IMG/VR virus record: IMGVR_UViG_3300027709_000045
Coordinates: 1 to 32,059 of that record
Strand: one strand, 5' to 3'
DNA: 32,059 nt
Source of the DNA: a virus
The notes beneath the pieces are model-generated. The model ran no database searches and was not told where the DNA came from. It was given only the letters and a program-made list of their open reading frames with translations. The translations under genes were made by a program, and so were the position numbers. Shown here in pieces: positions 29,076-32,059 of the stretch. Each line of letters starts with the position of its first letter. Positions within the stretch are counted from its first letter, which is position 1.

Positions 29076-30225
29076 AGATAACGGTAACTACCGCGTCTTT
29101 AACGATATCCTTCGCACTTGCGGAGAGTATCCCAACGCTATTTGGTATGGCAAATATAATATAAAAAATATTGTCAATTGGTGCTCCAATGATTATCTCG
29201 GAATGGGACAGCATCCAGTTGTCTTAGACTCTATGCGTACTGCACTCGACCAAGTTGGTGCTGGAGCAGGAGGAACTCGCAATATTGCGGGAACAACTCA
29301 TTATCATGTTGCTTTAGAGCACGAGTTAGCTTCTCTGCATAGCAAGGAGTCTGCTCTGCTCTATACATCGGCTTATGTTGCAAATGAATGGACATTAATT
29401 GCTCTTAAACGAATTATTCCCGACATTGAGTTCGTAAGTGATTCTAAAAATCACGCTTCCTTAATACAAGGAATACGACACAGTGGTGCTAAGAAACATA
29501 TTTTTCAGCACAATGATCTGGAGCAATTAGAAAACGTACTGAAAACTGTCGAAGGCACACCTTGTGTGGTTTTCGAATCCGTGTATAGCATGGATGGATA
29601 CACTAGTAAGTTAAATGATATCGTTGACCTAGCCGAAAAGTATAATGCCATAACGTATCTTGATGAAGTCCACGCCGTTGGCCTGTATGGTGAAACAGGT
29701 GCTGGTTGGTCAGCAAAGCAAGGATCACAGGATAGAATTGATATACTAAATGGCACGTTAGGTAAAGCCTTTGGTGTACAGGGCGGATACATAGTAGGAC
29801 ACAATGATGTCATTGATGCTATTCGTTCTATTGCTTCAGGCTTTATTTTTACAACCGCATTATCACCTGTAGTTTGTGCTGGCGCTTTAGCTAGTATTAA
29901 ATATCTTAGGGCGAATAATGAATTACGTATTAAACATCAAGAAAGAGCACAACGACTAAAAACATTGTTAACTGAAGCAGGTTTAAACATTATGGAAAAT
30001 GAAACTCATATTGTTCCAGTACTAATTGGCGATGCTAAAAAGACTAAACAATTGAGTGACGATTTAATAAACGATTACGGAATTTATTGTCAAGCAATTA
30101 ACTATCCTACTGTTGCAGTAGGTACTGAACGTTTACGTTTTGCTCCGACTCCATATCATACTGATGCAATGATGCATAATTTAGTTGACGCTCTTAAAAC
30201 TATAGGTGAGAACTATGAATATTAA
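29032..30225 (+). CDS. hemA: 5-aminolevulinate synthase (ALAS)
   Basis: The 397 residues are a full-length ALAS, the PLP enzyme that condenses glycine and succinyl-CoA to 5-aminolevulinate, first step of the Shemin pathway used by alphaproteobacteria. [20 protein letters not shown] is the usual N-terminus. [33 protein letters not shown] and [12 protein letters not shown] (Asp211, PLP) follow. [18 protein letters not shown] holds Lys245, the Schiff-base lysine, and [13 protein letters not shown] is ALAS-type. TLGKAFGxxGGYI and IFTTALSP separate it from the relatives KBL and BioF, which have TLGKALG-type sites. The start ATG at 29032 gives the standard N-terminus. Shemin-type phage genes have been reported from aquatic sources (from memory). 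Confidence 0.95.
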   Translation: MINLVPFQETIQELKDNGNYRVFNDILRTCGEYPNAIWYGKYNIKNIVNWCSNDYLGMGQHPVVLDSMRTALDQVGAGAGGTRNIAGTTHYHVALEHELASLHSKESALLYTSAYVANEWTLIALKRIIPDIEFVSDSKNHASLIQGIRHSGAKKHIFQHNDLEQLENVLKTVEGTPCVVFESVYSMDGYTSKLNDIVDLAEKYNAITYLDEVHAVGLYGETGAGWSAKQGSQDRIDILNGTLGKAFGVQGGYIVGHNDVIDAIRSIASGFIFTTALSPVVCAGALASIKYLRANNELRIKHQERAQRLKTLLTEAGLNIMENETHIVPVLIGDAKKTKQLSDDLINDYGIYCQAINYPTVAVGTERLRFAPTPYHTDAMMHNLVDALKTIGENYEY

Positions 30226-30631
30226 AAAATATCTTTATCAAGCATTAGGTCTTCTTTGTGTAGGAATGGCATACATAGGATTTGTTGTTCCTGGAATACC
30301 ATTTTCTATATTTTTAGTAATCGCCGCTTGGGCATTTGCTAAAAGCTCTCCAAAAATGGAGGCGTGGTTATATAATCATCCATGGTTCGGTGAATTCTTA
30401 ACTAATTGGAATCATCATAGAGTTTTCCCAACCAAAGCTAAGATAGGAATGATAATTGTAATGGCATCAACATTAGCTGTTACATTTCATATAACTCATA
30501 ATATGAATATGCTTTTATGGACAGGAGCCTTTATGGCTGGCGTGGCTATATGGGCATGGCGTTACCCACCAACGAAAGCTGAACACGATCTTAGAATCAA
30601 AGAAGGTCGAAGGGTTGCATGGTTGAAGTAG
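30215..30631 (+). CDS. DUF454 (YbaN-like) inner-membrane protein
   Basis: The family pattern is clear: [20 protein letters not shown], then [20 protein letters not shown], then [16 protein letters not shown], then [15 protein letters not shown] and a last span with AIWAWRYP. About three to four membrane spans. The function of DUF454 is not known to me; members are sometimes found near haem-related genes. The ATG at 30215 after AGGTGAG is preferred over an in-frame GTG at 30206; it overlaps the hemA stop by 11 nt, so the two genes are coupled and probably serve the same task. Confidence 0.9.
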   Translation: MNIKKYLYQALGLLCVGMAYIGFVVPGIPFSIFLVIAAWAFAKSSPKMEAWLYNHPWFGEFLTNWNHHRVFPTKAKIGMIIVMASTLAVTFHITHNMNMLLWTGAFMAGVAIWAWRYPPTKAEHDLRIKEGRRVAWLK

Positions 30632-30795
30632 ATCCAAGTTGGAATGGCGTTGAAGTTCTTGTATATCTTTTAAAAAATGACCCTGCATTGTGGTTTATTA
30701 TCGGTTTAGGTTTAGCAATTTTATTGATAAGTATAATAGTTGACTATCATGTCGACGATGCTACATATAGTAGTAATATAGATTATCCCTTATAA
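30619..30795 (+). CDS. Small single-span membrane protein (58 aa)
   Basis: The frame from ATG at 30619-30621 encodes [20 protein letters not shown], then a span (ALWFIIGLGLAILLISIIV) and a polar tail ending SSNIDYPL. It overlaps the end of the DUF454 gene by 13 nt and ends 14 nt before the next ATG, filling the gap exactly as other coupled genes here do. Codon and residue content look coding. Function unknown. Confidence 0.65.
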   Translation: MVEVDPSWNGVEVLVYLLKNDPALWFIIGLGLAILLISIIVDYHVDDATYSSNIDYPL

Positions 30796-30809
30796 TCGGA
30801 GAGGACGAT

Positions 30810-31286
30810 ATGAGTCGTCTAAAACTCAAGTTAGTCTTGACTGGTATCCTTGTGATAGTTGGTCTTTTTTTTGCTTCAATGTTAGTTACGAAGGCAACTG
30901 CCGCCGATCTTAAAGAAGGTCCTGGTATGGATGTACCTAAGAAAGGTACAACTAATGAATACTGGGCTGAATGGTTTGGTCCACACCCATACATAAAAGA
31001 ACCTTCTCCTAAATTTATATTCAGGTGGGAAATTAATGAAGTACCAAGGAACGTAACTGTTTATTATGATGTTAATGGCGATGGGTTTGCTGATATTGTT
31101 TTTGCACATCCTATCGTAGCTGAAAATCATGCACCATCCTGTGCTCATCCTCGCCCTGAGCAAAAACAACATTGGATGTTTACAACTTGTCCATTGGCTC
31201 GAGCCGCAGATTATTTTGTTGTACACGAATATACAATGTTTAGAATACTTAATCAACATACCTGCAGTGGTTGTCCTGACAAATAA
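30810..31286 (+). CDS. Exported protein with signal peptide and conserved Cys (158 aa)
   Basis: Residues 1-32 are a signal peptide or membrane anchor (KLKLVLTGILVIVGLFFASM, then LVTKATAAD with A-x-A before residue 33). The mature part has YYDVNGDGFADIVFAHPIVA, a DxNxDGxxD calcium-binding-like loop, and Cys residues in PSCAHPRPEQKQHWMFTTC and HTCSGCPDK, with several His. A periplasmic domain binding a metal, or with disulphides, is likely; the CxxC tail could bind metal or haem-type ligands, but no CxxCH motif is present. GGAGAGG stands before the ATG. Confidence 0.75.
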   Translation: MSRLKLKLVLTGILVIVGLFFASMLVTKATAADLKEGPGMDVPKKGTTNEYWAEWFGPHPYIKEPSPKFIFRWEINEVPRNVTVYYDVNGDGFADIVFAHPIVAENHAPSCAHPRPEQKQHWMFTTCPLARAADYFVVHEYTMFRILNQHTCSGCPDK

Positions 31287-31337
31287 TTATAGTAGCATTT
31301 AACTATTTTTAATATATCAACAATATTTTACCATACA

Positions 31338-31346
31338 GATAAATAC
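31338..31346 (+). promoter_or_regulatory. Late promoter box GATAAATAC
   Basis: Plus strand, 66 nt before the 182-residue exported protein, inside a 125-nt gap that has no other gene. Confidence 0.55.
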
Positions 31347-31411
31347 TTATATAACATAATAAGAATAAAAGTTGGGCACAACTCTACCAGGAAAGCGAGG
31401 GATTTGAGGGC

Positions 31412-31960
31412 ATGAGTATTACGAAATTCGCAATTGTCTTAATGACGTTGCTTCTTTTTACATCAACTGCAATAGCAGAAAATACTGTAACATCCACTGT
31501 TACAGGAACTACTACTGTAGATAGAACCCCTCCTACGGCTTCAGCACCTAACGTAATGATAAACAATCAAGATGTTTGTTCTACAGGCACAAGTGCCGCA
31601 ATACAAACTCAAGTGTTTGGTATAGCAGGCGGAACTACTATCAGAGATTTAAATTGTGAAAGACTAAAACTATCAAGATCATTATATGGTATGGGCATGA
31701 AGGTCGCGGCAGTAAGTTTACTATGCCAAGACGCAAGAGTATTTAATGCTATGGAAATGGCTGGCACACCTTGTCCTTACAAAGGTAAAATTGGAATTGA
31801 TGCGGCGAAGGCATGGGCAGAGAATCCAGAAAAACGTCCTGATTACGAAGAATGGTTAAAAACAAATGAACTTGAAGAAACTGAAAAAGAGTGGAACAAC
31901 AAGAAAACTACTTGGAGCATTGGCATCGGTAGTATTGCTATGTTGCTTTTCCTCTTATAG
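31412..31960 (+). CDS. Exported protein with C-terminal hydrophobic end (182 aa)
   Basis: Signal peptide at 1-22 (FAIVLMTLLLFTSTAIA followed by E). Then a Thr/Val-rich segment, a central domain (NQDVCSTGTSAAIQTQVFGI; LNCERLKLSRSLYGMGMKVA; CQDARVFNAMEMAGTPC) with four Cys likely in disulphides, and a charged helix. The last residues (WSIGIGSIAMLLFLL) are a hydrophobic anchor. I recall similar exported proteins in T4-like marine phages, possibly virion or envelope-exposed. Its C-terminal coding overlaps the start of the next gene by 95 nt. Confidence 0.75.
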   Translation: MSITKFAIVLMTLLLFTSTAIAENTVTSTVTGTTTVDRTPPTASAPNVMINNQDVCSTGTSAAIQTQVFGIAGGTTIRDLNCERLKLSRSLYGMGMKVAAVSLLCQDARVFNAMEMAGTPCPYKGKIGIDAAKAWAENPEKRPDYEEWLKTNELEETEKEWNNKKTTWSIGIGSIAMLLFLL

Positions 31961-32059
31961 TCTAGCATACGATCAACAATATACAGTTGGCGGTACAGGC
32001 CCTAATGGTGGGACTGTAACTTCTGTATCTGTTGCTAGTGAAGTTACAGGAACTTCTAC
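31866..32059 (+). CDS. Exported protein, N-terminal part, cut by window edge
   Basis: In a frame different from the previous gene, the ATG at 31866-31868 begins MNLKKLKKSGTTRKLLGALA, then SVVLLCCFSSYSLA (basic head, hydrophobic core, S-x-A end: a good signal peptide), then YDQQYTVGGTGPNGGTVTSV and on to the edge without a stop. The first 95 nt lie inside the previous gene. No clear Shine-Dalgarno is seen; coupling is likely. Family unknown; the Gly/Thr/Val repeats suggest a beta-rich extracellular or structural protein. Confidence 0.72.
   Translation, partial: MNLKKLKKSGTTRKLLGALASVVLLCCFSSYSLAYDQQYTVGGTGPNGGTVTSVSVASEVTGTS

Noticed and set aside
29032-30225. Alternative calls for hemA: 2-amino-3-ketobutyrate CoA ligase or 8-amino-7-oxononanoate synthase
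   Set aside because: The TLGKAFGxxGGYI site, the IFTTALSP block and the ALAS-type N-terminus favour ALAS; neither threonine-degradation nor biotin genes are nearby.
31412-32059. Programmed frameshift joining the 182-residue gene to the next frame
   Set aside because: The next frame has its own ATG and a full signal peptide, and no slippery sequence is seen near the junction; overlapping genes are the simpler reading.

Overview
This window looks like about 32 kb from the genome of a T4-like marine myovirus whose host is probably an alphaproteobacterium, most likely SAR11/Pelagibacter. Five things point that way: low GC; long blocks of genes with overlapping starts and stops; more than a dozen TAAATA-type boxes of the T4 late-promoter kind in front of genes; the split, circularly permuted tmRNA typical of alphaproteobacteria; and the gene set (class I NrdA/NrdB with glutaredoxin, a Csp pair, a beta-helix tail fibre, a PAAR spike fused to a peptidase, tRNAs). 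No integrase, rRNA, CRISPR array or insertion sequence is visible. The host is an inference.

Layout. 0-3.6 kb: a partial HNH endonuclease, two unknown genes, a two-piece tmRNA, small membrane ORFs, a phage ribosomal protein bL12, small proteins, two cold-shock proteins and a small basic histone-like protein. 3.7-8.9 kb (minus): a PAAR/peptidase spike, an Sm-like protein, glutaredoxin, nrdB and nrdA. 8.9-11.0 kb (minus): a conserved unknown and a tail fibre/spike. 11.0-17.1 kb (minus): one tightly overlapping operon behind a near-consensus sigma70 promoter, in the order oxygenase, oxygenase, Nfu, hemE, hemF, hemC, oxygenase, oxygenase, PD-(D/E)XK exonuclease. 17.1-25.0 kb (minus): a run of probable virion/internal-protein genes, many sharing an N-terminal motif followed by a T4 gp21-like cleavage site, including two very basic paralogues, a ligase-like nucleotidyltransferase and a pol-beta-type nucleotidyltransferase. 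25.1-25.3 kb: tRNA-Gly, tRNA-Trp and tRNA-Cys behind a perfect TTGACA-17-TATAAT promoter. 25.4-27.1 kb (plus): a VOC protein, a coiled-coil membrane protein and a class 3 lipase. 27.1-28.3 kb (minus): a PiT-like phosphate permease. 28.3-32.0 kb (plus): a promoter/terminator pair that could make a small RNA or leader, a small ORF, 5-aminolevulinate synthase (hemA), a DUF454 membrane protein and several exported or membrane proteins.

The standout system is haem biosynthesis in two parts. hemA (ALAS, committing step of the Shemin pathway) sits on the plus strand at 29.0 kb. hemC, hemE and hemF sit in the minus-strand operon with an Fe-S scaffold protein and four 2OG-Fe(II)-oxygenase-like genes. 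HemB, HemD, the last oxidase and ferrochelatase are not in the window, so the host (or the rest of the genome) would have to supply them. From memory, Shemin-pathway genes have been reported in aquatic phages; I am not aware of this exact operon being described.

A second theme is takeover of translation (bL12, tmRNA, tRNAs). A third is a cluster of candidate capsid-targeted proteins that might be co-injected with the DNA.
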